The notes below the pieces were generated by a model. It was given only the letters and a program-made list of their open reading frames with translations, made no database searches and was not told the origin of the DNA. Shown here in pieces: positions 22,433 through 35,482 of a stretch of 64,000 nucleotides of DNA (position 1 is the first letter of the stretch; each line of letters begins with the position of its first letter). A program made the translations under genes and the position numbers. The DNA comes from Glandiceps talaboti (Eukaryota; Hemichordata; Enteropneusta; Spengelidae). Location of the stretch: NCBI RefSeq assembly GCF_964340395.1, contig NC_135553.1, positions 1,050,001 through 1,114,000 on the forward strand, in the 5' to 3' direction.

Positions 22433-23149
22433 GTATGGCATTTACGTTAATATTAAGCCTACTATTGACGCAATCGTATTAAAAGCGCACCGTATGTGTG
22501 GTTTAACAGCCTGTACCGTACCCTAGTTGGTTTAACCGTCTGTCAGTACCCTAGTTCGTTCATGTTCAGTTGTTATTGTTTGTTTCAATGTATCCCAAAT
22601 GTGTGTAACTTAGTACTCATGTAGTTGGAAATTGAACATATGGTCCCGTAATGCACAAAAGTTAACGTCTTTTTTTGACATTTTGAACTCACAAGAAAAA
22701 CACAAACAATCTATTCATTAAGAAAAATTCAATTTCCTGTTCTTTTTCGATTGGTAAGGACAGCATGCTAGGTTTAATTACTTTTCACTATTTCCCTTTT
22801 ATTGCTCATATTTTCAACTGTTATAGTTCAATTACTAATCAATTTGAGAATGAATTTTCTTATAGTTTGATTTGTTGATTGTTTTCCGTGTAAAACGTTA
22901 GGAATTTGTACGTAAATAGCTTCAATTTGCAACAGTTCCTAAACAAGTTGTTGCTCTACTCCCCCTTTTCGTTTCGCTAGAACCAAGAATACCAGTAAAT
23001 CTGTCGGCCGACTAATTGTAAGGGGTGACGTCAATACTTTAATGTTGGATAGCTAAGTTAGGCCGCAGGCCCCCACCCCACCACCTTCTAACTTAATTAG
23101 CCAGAAGTGAATTTACCGTGACTTTACATGGAGTAGGAAGCCATTGAGG

Positions 23150-23401
23150 TTTTTAATGACCCCTTACTGTTCTGAGGTGGTTATCAATACACACTTTAAA
23201 ATGATTAACTGATGAATTAGCAATAACCCTTTCTGGTAAACTGTTCCAAATGTATACGACACGTTGACTGAAAAAATATTTACGTATATCCAATCTGGAT
23301 CTGTCCGTAAATAATTTCAAACTGTGTCCTCTTGTTGTCGAAGTAGATACGTGTGTAAATGTTTCAATTTCAAATACGTATGTAGTACATTTTTTTTGCA
23401 T
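23150..23401 (-). pseudogene. LINE reverse transcriptase C-terminal fragment
   Basis: The minus-strand frame reads RSRLDIRKYFFSQRVVYIWN followed by SLPERVIANSSVNHFK. This pattern (R-F-F-S-Q-R-V-V-x-x-W-N-S-L-P) is typical of the end of non-LTR retrotransposon polymerases. Only the last ~80 residues remain, with no upstream RT core, so it is a 5'-truncated dead copy. Confidence 0.75.
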
Positions 23402-24077
23402 AAAACCCTTCAGTGTACAAAATTTATGTTGTCAACTCCGGACATTTTTGTCCTTTATTGAAAACGATATAAAAACATAAATAACAGATTCACTACAGAC
23501 CAATGCTGAGTTGTTACAACTTGAGACAGTTTATTTATCTTGTAACCATCATGCAACAGTTTTATTTTTTCGAAGAATTTATGGTATTCAGGAGAATAAT
23601 TTTATTACATGCGTTGAAAGGATCATGAACCTCAGAAAGTATTTCTAAAGTACCCGCTTGCTAGTTTGTTGATTAAATCTTTCAAACAGGTGAATTGGAA
23701 ATAAATTTGTGTACCCATTCAGTGTTCTGACCACTGATGACGTGGCTGAACCAATGTGGTTCGAAGCTTTCAATTCTTAAATTACCGATATTTGAATTTA
23801 TTTTGGCCTTGTTCTGTTTTCATAGTAATAACCTATAACATATACAATATGGGGCTCTATTGTCTAAGCTTCAAACACGTCCCTGCTGTCAACAAATTTT
23901 CTTTTCTCGAGAAGGACGAAACATCTGTCGAAATATTGAATTCTTTAGTGCGACTACTAATTTAATTTTGTACAATTTTAAAAATCTAACTTGGTAAATG
24001 TAAACAAGTTTTATTTGTTGATCAAAATAATTAAAATTTCATTCATAGTTTGGCCTTGAAAACATGACGAATTTGTC

Positions 24078-24085
24078 TATAAAAG
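24078..24085 (+). promoter_or_regulatory. TATA box of the small secreted-peptide gene
   Basis: TATAAAAG, about 30 bp upstream of a likely start near 24108. It is followed by a non-coding first exon that ends at a clean donor (ATACAG|GTAAGG, exon end 24205). A TATA-driven compact gene fits a strongly or tissue-specifically expressed secreted product. Confidence 0.65.
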
Positions 24086-24205
24086 CATTGAGCCAACATA
24101 CTTTGGAACTACAACTTACTTCTACAACGTGAAAGTAAAGAGTTTGACTTGCTGTGCAACTTCGAAAGAAATTGTTCATCCTTCGATACCGTCATCGAAA
24201 TACAG

Positions 24206-25794
24206 GTAAGGTATACCATAGGTGTTTATTCATTTCTGCGCCGACTTTTCCTTTAAAACTACTTTTACAAAATGTTGATTTGCCGTCTCTTTTTACTTTT
24301 ATCCACATTACAAACCTTATCGGTATGAATCATCGAAACAACTTTAAATTCAATTGAAAATGATTGCAGTATTCACCTTTTTTTTACAATTAGAGCATAA
24401 CAGCAGGCAAAATACCTTAAACTGCCAATAATGCAAGTTAATTTAATTATGATTATTATTTCTCTGTTTTCTCACTCACATTTTAGGTATAATGAAGTTC
24501 GTGTTGGCAATAACCCTAGCTTGTCTGGTCGCTGTGGCATCAGCAGCAGTCCCGCGTCAGTCTGTGGTAAGGAGTGATTGTAATGTTTTGTGAAAAAAAA
24601 GTCCACTGAGGTGCGAGAATTAGTCCAAGATTCGGTTTGCTCTTGTTCCTTTGTACCAATTTACTGAAGTTGTAATACTTTATGCTGTTCATTCTGATTC
24701 CATTAATCGAAGTCCAATTAATCTGCATCAAACAATCTTGGAAAACGACGACGAGCCGAAATCAATTCATATGCATACATCTATCCATCCATAAACCCTC
24801 TAACTTCTAATTCATCTCATTGCAATCCACTCAATCGACTTTGAGAAATGTATGACTGTCTGTGTTGATTTGAGTAATTCCTCGGCCAATTATATTGTGT
24901 GTCTTCATCTGTAATGTAACCATCTCATTTTCACTCGTGATATACATATTCTAAATTTGTCAATATTATTTTCTTGAATGCTAACAACTTATGGCTCTTG
25001 ACTTAGTTCAAGAATACAAAAGCTTCAGGAATGTTAACGTTGTTCAAATAATCTTGATACCGAGGAAAGGGCTCGCTCACAACAGATCAATGGTGATGAC
25101 AATTTTTGACAAAATTCTCTTATCTTTTATTTTTCAGGAGAAAAAATCCGATGACGAACTTGTGGGTAAGGAACATTATCATATTATCATTATTACAGTA
25201 ATTATATTGTATGCTAGGTTTGGATTTTCTTAGACTTTATATAGCGTCATACGTTGTTAAATGTACATTTGTCAGTCTTGGTTGGCCAAACACACTCAAG
25301 TACTTTCTAAATAACTTCTCTAACTCCAAGTAAAACTTAAGTTCAGATTTAAATATATTCCAAGTTGTCATTCCGTTCAACGTACGTATCTACCGACAAC
25401 TCTCGAACGTCGCCGAGGTGTTATAACTTCTCATGGGGTTGGGTAGGGGTGGGGGTGGGGTGCGGGCTTGGTAAGGAACGTTCTTTGAAATAATTGTAAA
25501 CCAAACTTAACAAGTACACACTTGAAAAAACTGAGCAGTTTTAATTTTAAAATGTGAAATGTTATAGTCACAGGCGATCACTTTTATCTCAAAAACTCTT
25601 ACACGATAGAATTACTGACTCGGGCAATATTTGAATGACTTTGGCTTTATGTAAATTAAGTTGAGCTATGACATAGAGTTCAAGTTAAAATATACGGAAA
25701 ACTGATGGATACTAAATTGTCAATTGTACGATTTTCGAAATGTTCATTTACCATGTGGTCAGTATTATGGGTTACTATGTTTTTTACTCGTCAG
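24206..25794 (+). other. Introns of the secreted-peptide gene
   Basis: The introns 24206-24486, 24567-25137 and 25166-25794 contain no recognisable element apart from a short G-rich stretch at 25,436-25,465. Confidence 0.6.
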
Positions 25795-26000
25795 ATGCCT
25801 TCGTTAAACGTGAACTTGCTGATAAGTTCTTGCAGTCCCCCAAAATGACCTATGGATTCTGGGAAATCTACGAGACAGTTGATGAAGTCATAGAATGGGT
25901 TAGAGGAAGATATACCCCAATGGACCCATCTACTGGCTTTGCAGGAGCAGCCATTGATCCTTCCGATAGATTCAGTAAATTAATTCAGGGTAGAAAATAA
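24492..26000 (+). CDS. Small secreted precursor, 102 aa, possible amidated peptide; family not recognised
   Basis: CDS exons are 24492-24566, 25138-25165 and 25795-26000 (stop TAA), with phases 0 and 1 and consensus AG/GT borders. A non-coding exon precedes (about 24108-24205), spliced to the acceptor at 24486. Residues 1 to about 19 form a clear signal peptide (MKFVLAITLACLVAVASAA). Residues 26-35 are acidic. Lys39-Arg40 is a dibasic cleavage site. The protein ends SKLIQGRK, where Gly100-Arg101-Lys102 has the form of a C-terminal amidation and cleavage signal. The predicted product (41-99) is acidic and aromatic in its first half (FWEIYETVDEVIEWV) and contains no cysteine. AATAAA sequences follow at about 26025 and 26093. 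I do not recognise the family and assign no function beyond secretion. Confidence 0.8.
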
Positions 26001-26125
26001 AATCTATCAAATGTCTCCCATTGTAAATAAAATCGTACAACGTGTGATTAAAAACTATTCTGCTGTGTACTTTTAATCTGTAGAATGTGAAAATAAAATA
26101 AAACAAAGTAGCTTGAAATATCGTT

Positions 26126-26126
26126 A

Positions 26127-26181
<55 letters not shown>

Positions 26182-26214
26182 ATGTATGTATGTATGTATG
26201 TATGTATGTATGTA

Positions 26215-26249
<35 letters not shown>

Positions 26250-26326
26250 ATGTATGTATGTATGTATGTATGTATGTACATGTATGTATGTATGTATGTA
26301 TGTATGTATGTATGTATGTATGTATG
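26126..26326 (+). repeat. Compound (TCTG)n/(TATG)n microsatellite
   Basis: About 200 bp alternating between CTGT and ATGT tetranucleotide blocks, interrupted by ACATG at 26279. It starts about 125 bp after the secreted-peptide stop codon. Confidence 0.97.
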
Positions 26327-26710
26327 CAATCTCAGTTGTTAAGGGGTGATGGGTTATGAGAAAACTGACAACAAACAGAATTAAGAGGGTTTTTTTGTCT
26401 GTGCTTCAAACCTTGAATAACTCCGTGGTCTGTCATTTCGTTGATTGTCACTGCCCCAATCCCCGCTCTTAACTTTTGAACACATTACAATGTAATTTTT
26501 TACTCGACTTCATTCGTATCATTATCTACCTCTTTAGTTTGTGTGTTTTTGATTGATCGAATATTTGTTTGTTTGTTGTTGTAACCGCTGTTAGCGGATA
26601 TAACACGTGACATGCAAATTGTGATGGTTACAGTTTTCGCTGTAGTTAAACATTGGTTGTTTCATAATTTCAATAATTCCATGATGGGATGGATGTCTCA
26701 TTTGATTTCA

Positions 26711-26985
26711 GGGGTTGTCGGTGGCCGAGTGGATAAACCACTTGCCTCTTACGAACTTACCCGCTGCTGTCGGGGTTCGAACCCTATTCCGGGTTTACCA
26801 AGCTGTAAGTAAGAAGAGTGTCGTTCAGTTTGACACTACCGAACAACGCAGGTTTTCCCGCGGTACTCCGGTTTTCGTTCCCTCCATTAACACTGAATCT
26901 ATAAGGGATGGCCCTCACTGGACTTCTTGGGAGACAATTACAAGTGTGTCCAGTATAAATAAAGATTATTATCATAATTATTAAA
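26711..26985 (+). mobile_element. tRNA-derived SINE, plus-strand copy
   Basis: The head carries a pol III A box (GGTGGCCGAGTGG, 26720-26732) and B box (GGGTTCGAACCC, about 26773-26784), resembling a class II (Leu or Ser) tRNA. It is followed by an unrelated body and an AATAAAGATTATTAT tail. The head does not form a full functional tRNA gene. Confidence 0.85.
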
Positions 26986-29169
26986 GATTATTAATCAAGA
27001 ACATCGTATCATTCCAGAAAGAATGTTTTACTACATGTTGTCGAACAAGGAGTTGTGGTTTGTGTTGTTGTTCTTGTTTAGGATACAGCAATGCTATCTC
27101 ACATTCAGCGAGGACACTAACCAAGACAAGACATGCGCAGTAGTCGCGTAAAAAACGACAGTCAGTTCTAGTTCCGTGTATGATAAATGAACGGGCGATT
27201 AAATCCTCAAGGCCAGTCATCATCAACGTCATTAGTTTCTATATATGACTTTAAAACGGTAGCTATTTATAATTGGCCTTGGACTATTCAGTGCATATTG
27301 AGTGCTAGAATTGTATGCATCTTGTCAGAGAATGAAATGAGTGGACTACGACCAATATGAACAAATTAATAGGTTTATAGGTAATAAATATCACCGTGAT
27401 GTGAATTACACAGATGTGTCGGTTCACAGACGCTGAATACATTCTATCAATATAAAGTTACCCAAAATCATTCATTTTCCAAATTAAAAAAAAAACGCTC
27501 TTGTAATATCCACAGTTATTTGAGATGTGGATTGTAAGAGGCGAACATTTTAATTGTCAAGAATTCGGGATATTTTGAAGATGAAATTTTATTCATGGAA
27601 CAAATTGAGAAAAGTGATTCCATTGTCAGTGCTAGTGTCACATCCTCGAATGGCACAACGTTTCAAAGAACATAGCCCCCCCCCCCCGGCTCCGTTAAAC
27701 CTCAGACCAATATAACGAATATAGTGGTCTGAGGTTAAATTTACCATCTCATTGTTACCCGAAGAACCAACAACCCGGAACACTAAATTAGAATTGTAAA
27801 GACGCTGATCTGTATACGAATTTAACCCGTCGTGGAAACGGTACCTTGAAGTTCAGTTTTGCGTGCTGGGTTCTAGACGAATACAAGTCCAGAGACTTGT
27901 TTTGCAGTTACTTTCTCAAGAAGCTCTCTTTGTGTATAGAGCTTCTTGATATCCTATCATCAGGATAAATCTCTGGGCTGTGGCCTGGTCAACTTTGAAT
28001 CGGCTACACTCATATACACTAATATTTGTTACGTATACCTACTGTTTCTCGGAGTCATTACCAGACCGACCCAAGTTCTCAGCTAAGACATTAAAATAAA
28101 TATTTTAAAAATATTGTCATTTTCGCCCGCTCTTAATATTTTGCGGAACAGCACCCTCTCTGGCAAGAATAAGCAAGTGTCGGGACTGCTGATGTAATCT
28201 ACAGTCATGGCGGTGGCGGTTGCGACACTTGTTCACGAACAGGGCATTTCTTTCATGACGGAAGTGATTCAAGTGGGGGGGGGGTGGGGAGGGGGCTGAG
28301 AACATGCTATAAATTGCGTAGAGAAGCTTGGAAGGGCTTGTTACCAGGAATCCAATAAAAAGAAGACAGAGAGGACGAAAAGGACAGGCAGAGAAAAGCG
28401 GAGAAGATTATTATTTACATTTTTACTTTTTTTTTAAATCGACCGACCGACCGACCGACCGACCGACCGACCGACCGACCGACCAACCCATAGTTGCCAT
28501 GAAAAAGTAACGAGAAATATAAAAATAAAATAGGGTCACCCTAACAGAAGTGCAATGGAAGTCAATAGGTTATAATATGCAGTATTTTCATGTGATATTG
28601 CAACCAGCTGATGAATCCGAGATAAGATATGTCAGTGAACGTACAGAGTCGCGGATTAATACAAATAGTACGTAGGCCTTCACTGACAAATGAGACTATA
28701 TCAATACAATGGTTACAACAAAATGAAAATGACCACATTCTTAAAAATTTAATAAAAATGGACAAGTCTAGTTGTAAATGAATACGAGCGTGTGTCCGTG
28801 TATCGAGTAAAATAAAGCGCACTCTATTGTAACCCTTGACACGCACTCTATTGTAACCCTTGACACTCTATAATCGAGTAAGGATATACCCGAGTTTATA
28901 TTTTCATTGTCACAATAGAAATGCGTGTATTGTAAGCTGTTCTATAGCATATACCCCGGAGTTATGGCTGTAGTAAACACTCGCATAGTACGTGTAAGAT
29001 ATTGTTTGTTTTGAACCAACCATCGTTGATGATTTCTAGCCATGTCGTCACAGAAAAGACATTCACTCGCCCAAAGTAAAACACTAGTCAGTTATTCAAC
29101 ATCGTCCGAGTGATGGCATAGGTGAAGGTAAACATGACATGTGTGAAAGGTGTTCTGTAGATTGTTGAA
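26986..29169. other. Intergenic region upstream of aquaporin A
   Basis: No gene recognised. Contents include a C/G homopolymer region at 27,677 and 28,273, a (GACC)n tract at 28440-28485 and a 29-bp duplication (CGCACTCTATTGTAACCCTT) at about 28817 and 28843. The aquaporin A promoter and 5' UTR must lie in the last few hundred bases; I could not fix a start site. Confidence 0.5.
28439..28485 (+). repeat. (GACC)n microsatellite
   Basis: About 11 units of CGAC/GACC. Confidence 0.95.
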
Positions 29170-32100
29170 ATGCCCAAAACTCAACACAAAAGATATTCCT
29201 TTGAAAACAGCGACCATTTAAAGTTGGAGCAAGGCACCTTTAAAATCATGGAATCCAATCAAGGTGTAACAAATCCAGACGTCCATGACATCCTGGAAAG
29301 TGAAATCCCGGAAAATGAAATAGAATTATCGGCAATCGAAGACAAAGAAGAAACACAGTCGAACACCAATTCACAAGATCCACCCGAGGTCAACGACCCA
29401 TCGGAAGCTAAAGTTGACATTGAAGACACCGTACATACTAAAAAATGGACGGCACCTAAGCTGATGGAAAATGTGTTCAGACCCTTGTTTGCAGAATTTT
29501 ACGGTACAATGTTATTAGTGTTCGTGAGTTCGCTGTTTGCTTTGTATCCATATCCACAAACGGACAGAAGTAAAGTTGATCCAGGGGCTGAGTTACTACT
29601 CATTGCATGTAATGGATTCCTCGTTATGATTCTTATGATTGGTATTGGTCGAGTAAGGTAAGAAGTTGGGCCTTGGCAACATACATACGATTTCATTTAG
29701 GGACTGGGCAGTTACATCAACCTAGGTGAGGTGGGGGTGGGGGGTTTGGTGGAAAAAAAACCAACCTCCCTGCCCCATTTTCAACATACGTGGTAAATTG
29801 TCTTGGCATTGAGCGTGCATTATTATTATACCTCTATACAACTTTGTAAATTTTTACAGATTCATTTTATTTTGAATGGAATGTTACTACTGCTATTTGA
29901 CTGTTTTATTCTGAAAGATCTAGAACAACTAGATTGGAGGTGTTTGGATCTAGATCTACAAGGCTTGGGCAAACATTTCACACCTTTAATTATTATAGCT
30001 TCGTTGAATATTGTATATAACTTTTATCAACATTTGCTTAAAGATAGATGGTTGTTATACAACAGATAAGTATCTGTTTCTGGAAATATGCTTTGCGGGG
30101 ACTCCATGCTTTGTAGCTATCAAAAACACGATAGACTAATTGTACATTATCGAAACAGGATGACTCTTTCTACTTCCAATTTCAAAAACGGGGATGATCC
30201 CACTAACCCCCCCCCCTCTCCCCCCCCCCGTCGAAGGAACTGACTGGTCCCTTAGTTTTCGTAAAGCTGAATTTGAATTGGCGTTTATCCTGTCGTTGGG
30301 TAGTAGTTACACACTGACAGGGGGTTGTGCCACTGTGACATATTCAACTGTTTTTGATAGTTTTGTGCTAAAGTGCAGCAAATGTAGTTCATAATAGCAT
30401 CTTAATTGACATTAAAAAGTAGAAGGAAAAGCGTATGGGAATTTGTACACATCTCATGGGGGAGGGGGTCCTAGCTCTGGAGGTGTTTTGACGCTTTCAA
30501 CAGCCAAGTTTTAGGCTATTCAGATCCTTTTGGGCAATAATTTCCCAAATTTACAAGACAGCATGTAAAAAGCAACTACATATGGTTGAACTATTTAAAA
30601 ACAAAACTTTAATAGCATCTTGACAGTAAGAGGTAGGGGGACGAACTTGAGACTGAGATATGTAGATCTACTAGGGGGAGAACCCTTAGGATTCCCTCAT
30701 CCCCAGAGATCACTCATGCACTCATCCAACAATCGTCATAATTGTATTAAACTTTTCTTAAACATTTACAACCTATGCTAATTTTAGATCATATTGTGCA
30801 ATTATTTGCCAAGATAGACTAAAAATGCCTTAAAGCAAAAGAAATTCCAAATCTAAATGGTAGTATCGATGATACTACCATTGGATGTGCTAACCTTTAT
30901 TATAATGATGTCATTTAACTTTTAAGAACATATTTCAACCCTAATGTAAGTTATAATGAATAGTTTCTGATACTTGAAGGAAGGTCATTTGGGTCAGGAA
31001 TGTGTGCAAAAACACTCCACGGTCTAGAAGTAATATATCACGGAGTCTCCTGGTCAATATATCGTGATAAAAGAAATATGGACAATGAATATATCAAATC
31101 ACCAATCGTGAGAAATATGAAAGTGTTATGTAACAGTTGTCGACTGTCATTTTCATAGAATAACTTTTTTATGATATAATAGTACAGATATTTCAACACT
31201 GTTTATTTCGTTGTTATCAGCTGTGTCTTCACGATGTGGTGTTGTTGCATTATGTAATATGTGGTTACTGCTTTCATTAACTGTATTGTCGAGAAACCAA
31301 TGTTTTACTCAGAAGGGTGTTTGTTGACAAGCCATTCTTAGACTTAGAGATGTGTATTTAATCCTAAAACCTAACCTTTCCAAAACCTGAATGTCATGCC
31401 TATGTGATCTGACTCTAAAGTAGACTCATGCAACAATAGACATTTCTGATTTACTCAACCGTGTCCTTATAATAGGCCAATCTATAGTACATTTACTGTG
31501 TCATCATGCTCACACTGCATACCTTCTGGCATTCTGCAGTTTTGGTCACAGTGGGTCACAAAAGGACAGAATTAGCGAAGGATAACACATTGCGATTAAC
31601 ATGGCGTAATGCGTTAAACGCACCATGGTCCATCTGAGTTTCCAACATCGACACTGTACAAACGCTATAGTACAAATCTCGGAGATTCGTTGTTGCAGAA
31701 AAGGGTAGAGATGAAAACCCAATGATGATACGCTTTGAATGTTATTTCAAAATAAACGTTAATCCAATTTAAAATTGCGATGTACATCAGATAAGAAAAC
31801 ACTGGACGATCAACCAACTATGGAACTTCACTTGTTGCCAGTGGCAGTACAATACAGGACCAACTGTAAACTCCTGTACACGATATTCAAAGCATTATAC
31901 GGACAATCAGGATCGTACTTATAGGACATTATTCAGGCAAAGGTGAACCCCACAAACTTCGTTTTTCGGAAAATGTCTGCTGCACGAGCCCAAGTGTATG
32001 CTCATTTCATTTCATTCGGGATTGGCGGACGCGCTTTCTCGCGTGCAGCACCGCCCCTTTGGAACACTTTATTACGAAAGCTTGATGAGGACACATCATG

Positions 32101-33745
32101 CACCTACTAGTTAAATAGCAACTAGAGTGAGTCAGCTTTTCGCTATCCAGTGAACCATGATAAGTGTGGGCAGGTGAAGAAAGTATCAATTTACGTATTT
32201 CACTGGATTTGACCTTTCGACTAAGAGTCACAACGTGAATTTAAAAGTAACTTTGCAGAAGTACAACTACATTCAATAAACTAAACTTTTCAAACACCTT
32301 TACACCTTGTCATGCATATGCTTCAAAACGTGGGAACATAAAATGCTGTGCAGTGTTTGCTTTAGTCATTGAGTTCCATACCAGTGATATTGGATTCACT
32401 TCACACAGTATAGCAAAAAAAGGTGTTCAGATCAGACTGGTTTTAAATCGACAATAATGATAGGTGTTCAGATCAGACTGGTTTTAAATCGACAATAAAT
32501 CACAGTTTAAGATAGAACAGAGACCTATATAATTAATTAGTATATGGACAGGAACAAAATACAAAATATAATATGAAACTACTTCATTTTACACTACACG
32601 CCACTACCATTTATAAATTGTCGACATGTTTCTTGATTCTACGAACCGTACATTATTGAGATAAATCACTTGTACAAGATTTATGTGATATGCAAATGAT
32701 GCCAGGTAGTTGCCTCTGAGTTATGACAATAGCTGATTAGACCATATCACATCATGTACACATTGTTCTTTCCACGTCGCCTGTTAGCAGGAGTATTATT
32801 TGTAATATAGATAACTCAAATCATTACAAAGTCTTCAATTAAATTGTCTAGGAACACTAAATATGACGTGGTAAATGACCAGTATTAGTATCAGACATAT
32901 AACTGTGTTTTTTATAATTATACCACCAGACACATTATGCACGAGAGAAATAACCAAAACCTCACACGTAAATACATTATACTATCTTTTTCGCTGTATT
33001 AACCTATTTTTTTGTCTCAATTTCAGTGGTGGCCACTACAATCCCATCGTCACATTGGGTATTACTTGTGTTGGAGCAATGCCCCCTCTAATGGCGTTCT
33101 TGTACGTAATTTGTCAAGTACTCGGAGCTATGTTGGGGTCGGTACTCGTAAAGGTAAACAAACATACTATATCGAGATCGTAAATGGTTAGAATTTTCCC
33201 AAGTTCTAGATTTAAAGATCTACATGCTTCATAATAATGCCCTGCGTGAAACATTCTGCGTTGCCCAGTTCTCTCTCTGCTTGACTTTCAATGTACACAC
33301 TAAATCCTACCTACACCCCGCTGATGGGACTGCTGACCACACCTTACTGAGGTCAGTGTGAAGTACTTCAAGGTCATGTTTTTTTATTTCGAAGCAATGT
33401 ATTTAATCTTTAATGAAATTTGAATACAAAATATATCAACAGATGTCCGTAGGAATGATCAACATAACTCCATGGGGTACTTTATATAGCCTAAAAATCA
33501 GACACTGAGCCATACAATTACTAAAGGGTATGAACGGACGTATTTTGTGAAGCTGTTTCCATTTAATAGTTACCCCGCTGTATCGACTCCTATATAATTC
33601 TGTGATCTCCTATTAAATGTTCAATTCAAAAGATGGAATTCTATGCGCAAGTTCTCACAGTTAAAGCCGTGTTGTACAATCATATTTTGTGCCTGACAAT
33701 TACCGCACAGGTAGGAGGGTTCTCATTGTGTTTCTTATCTTAGAG

Positions 33746-33819
<74 letters not shown>

Positions 33820-34471
33820 TAAGATAAAAAATGTTCTGACGTCTCTCGCTGTATTATGTATAATTTGGTTATATGTTCAATTGAGTCCCATTTTCTTAAT
33901 ACCAATCAGAATAAAATGATTAAGAAGAGGGACTTCTAAAGATCCATGTTTCAGTTTTTTGACATCTCTGTTTTTCACAGGCTGTACTGACACCTGCCCA
34001 GTACGATTTCATCCTAGGTGGCGCTCTTCTTGTCCCACCGTGGACAGATCCAGTGAAAGCCCTTGCCTGTGAATGGATTTTAGGGATGATATTAATATCA
34101 ACGGCATTATCAGCACTAGTTGAACCACCGCCAAGTCCTCTTGGACCCGTAGCTATCGGTTTTATCATTGCACTGTGTATTTTAGCGGGGTAAGGTAGAT
34201 TATTACTTTGACAACGTAATTATAAACCTCTGACAAGCCACCAACTCGCCTACATGAATACACACACATATATGCAGTCGTATAAGTGCCTCACTGGAGA
34301 GAATGGTGCTCGATGCAATATTTGTAGTAGAGCATTATAGACTTAATCCAAAGAATAAGTATGTTGTACATGTAACTCGTTACTCGAAATTTCACGCTTC
34401 CTCAGAGATAATCAGGCGACTAATAAAATTGAGACTGTCAAGGTCGATATGTACACGTAAATGTATGTATG

Positions 34472-34502
<31 letters not shown>

Positions 34503-34966
34503 CGGTAAGTTCATTGATTACTTCCCCAACAGTGGCAAGGTATCTGGTGCTGGCTTGAATCCAGCTAGATTTTTTGGACCAGCAGTAGTCTACGGTGTCT
34601 GGACTAACCACTGGGTTTATTGGGTTGGACCATGTGGAGGCTCAATATCATCGGCCATCATATATAAGTATGCATTGGTTTAATATCATATCTCCATTCA
34701 TTTCCCTTCCGGTAGAGTAAAATGACAAGTGTCCAGTTCAAAGAAACGATGCAGTACATGTCGGAATTTCTGCAACGCACTTGGCTATTATGTATAACAG
34801 GAATAAAAAAAACAATGGCAAGAATAGCTTATCAAAATCACTGCATTAATTTATACAAGAATAAGCAGTCTATTGTAGGTATAATGTATTGTGTTCATTC
34901 ATCATCTACAGGTTGGTACTCGCATCCAAAGACAAGAGGTTTATTTTGAAATTGAAGACTGAGTGA
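29170..34966 (+). CDS. Aquaporin 8-type channel A, 337 aa, five coding exons
   Basis: A major intrinsic protein of the AQP8 group, expected to conduct water and possibly ammonia or hydrogen peroxide across a membrane. Exons are 29170-29657, 33027-33153, 33981-34189, 34533-34667 and 34912-34966 (stop TGA), all in matching phase. AQP8 hallmarks: [52 protein letters not shown] and tail KDKRFILK. The first NPA box is NPI; the second is a normal NPAR. Selectivity-filter positions read Asn (ACNGF), Ile, Ala, Arg, against His/Ile/Gly/Arg in mammalian AQP8. The N-terminal cytoplasmic tail is long and acidic. A stop (29158-29160) precedes Met1 in frame. Met27 (29248) matches the start of aquaporin B, so translation may begin there instead (311 aa). 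Intron 1 (3.4 kb) holds a LINE fragment. Confidence 0.92.
29658..33026 (+). other. Aquaporin A intron 1
   Basis: About 3.4 kb, AT-rich, with poly-C stretches near 30,210, a LINE remnant at 31826-32110 and a 43-bp duplication at 32412-32500 (GGTGTTCAGATCAGACTGGT core). Nothing else is recognised. Confidence 0.6.
31826..32110 (+). pseudogene. Decayed LINE reverse transcriptase C-terminal fragment (CR1/L2-like)
   Basis: One frame reads [20 protein letters not shown], then [11 protein letters not shown], a stop at about 31922, then [17 protein letters not shown]. This matches the conserved order LHWLPV, KALxG, YLxD, GxRAFSxAAPxLWN of CR1/L2-type elements. Internal stop and truncation show it is dead. 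Confidence 0.75.
33746..33816 (+). repeat. (TA)n microsatellite, aquaporin A intron 2
   Basis: About 35 TA units between ATCTTAGAGTCA and AATTAAGATAAA. Confidence 0.97.
34461..34501 (+). repeat. (TATG)n microsatellite, aquaporin A intron 3
   Basis: About ten ATGT units just before the exon at 34533. Confidence 0.95.
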
Positions 34967-35430
34967 ACACTTTCGAATTCAACAACATCAAATGCATGGA
35001 TAATTAGCTCACCCAGGACTTTAAAGGGCCACGATTCAATCCCAGGTTCTCGTATTAGTGGTATCTTGTCAGTGAAGCCATACAAATTACATAGGACCAT
35101 TCGTACTCTCTGGTCTAACTTCTTTAAAGTTCTGCCTACAAATCATAACCCGTTTCATATTGTGATCTTTACTAACCAGCATAGTGTGGTTATTAGAGAA
35201 ATGGTATAATTCCAGTGAATATAATGTACTAGTATGTAAACAACAAAAAACGTGCAAAATTAAATGAATGCCTTTTAGCACAATTTCTGAAACTCAAATC
35301 AATCATTTGTCAGCGAATGTCTTGTTGTGAAAGATGAACATGTGAAAAACAAGAATTTATAAAAGTGTTGTACTTATAATATTGAGTCTACCATTATGTT
35401 TTACATACAGGAAGCATGTAACCATTCACA

Positions 35431-35433
<3 letters not shown>

Positions 35434-35481
<48 letters not shown>
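35434..35481 (+). repeat. (GATT)n microsatellite
   Basis: About 12 GATT units. Confidence 0.95.

Positions 35482-35482
<1 letters not shown>

Larger units (their letters stand above)
19986..24077. other. Intergenic region between TSC2 and the small secreted-peptide gene
   Basis: Holds a hairpin MITE, a SINE, a (GGT)n tract, an 80-bp tandem array and a LINE fragment, annotated separately. The remaining stretches (20,590-21,700, 22,340-23,150 and 23,410-24,070) are AT-rich, and I see no gene in them. Confidence 0.55.

Noticed and set aside
26711-26800. Candidate tRNA gene (A and B boxes)
   Set aside because: Continues into a SINE body with an AT-rich tail, and a related copy exists at 20343-20572; it lacks a complete acceptor stem.
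26981-27232. 83-codon minus-strand ORF considered as a transposase remnant
   Set aside because: No recognisable catalytic motif; similarity to known transposases could not be supported.
32007-32231. 74-codon minus-strand ORF
   Set aside because: Antisense of the plus-strand LINE fragment at 31826-32110.
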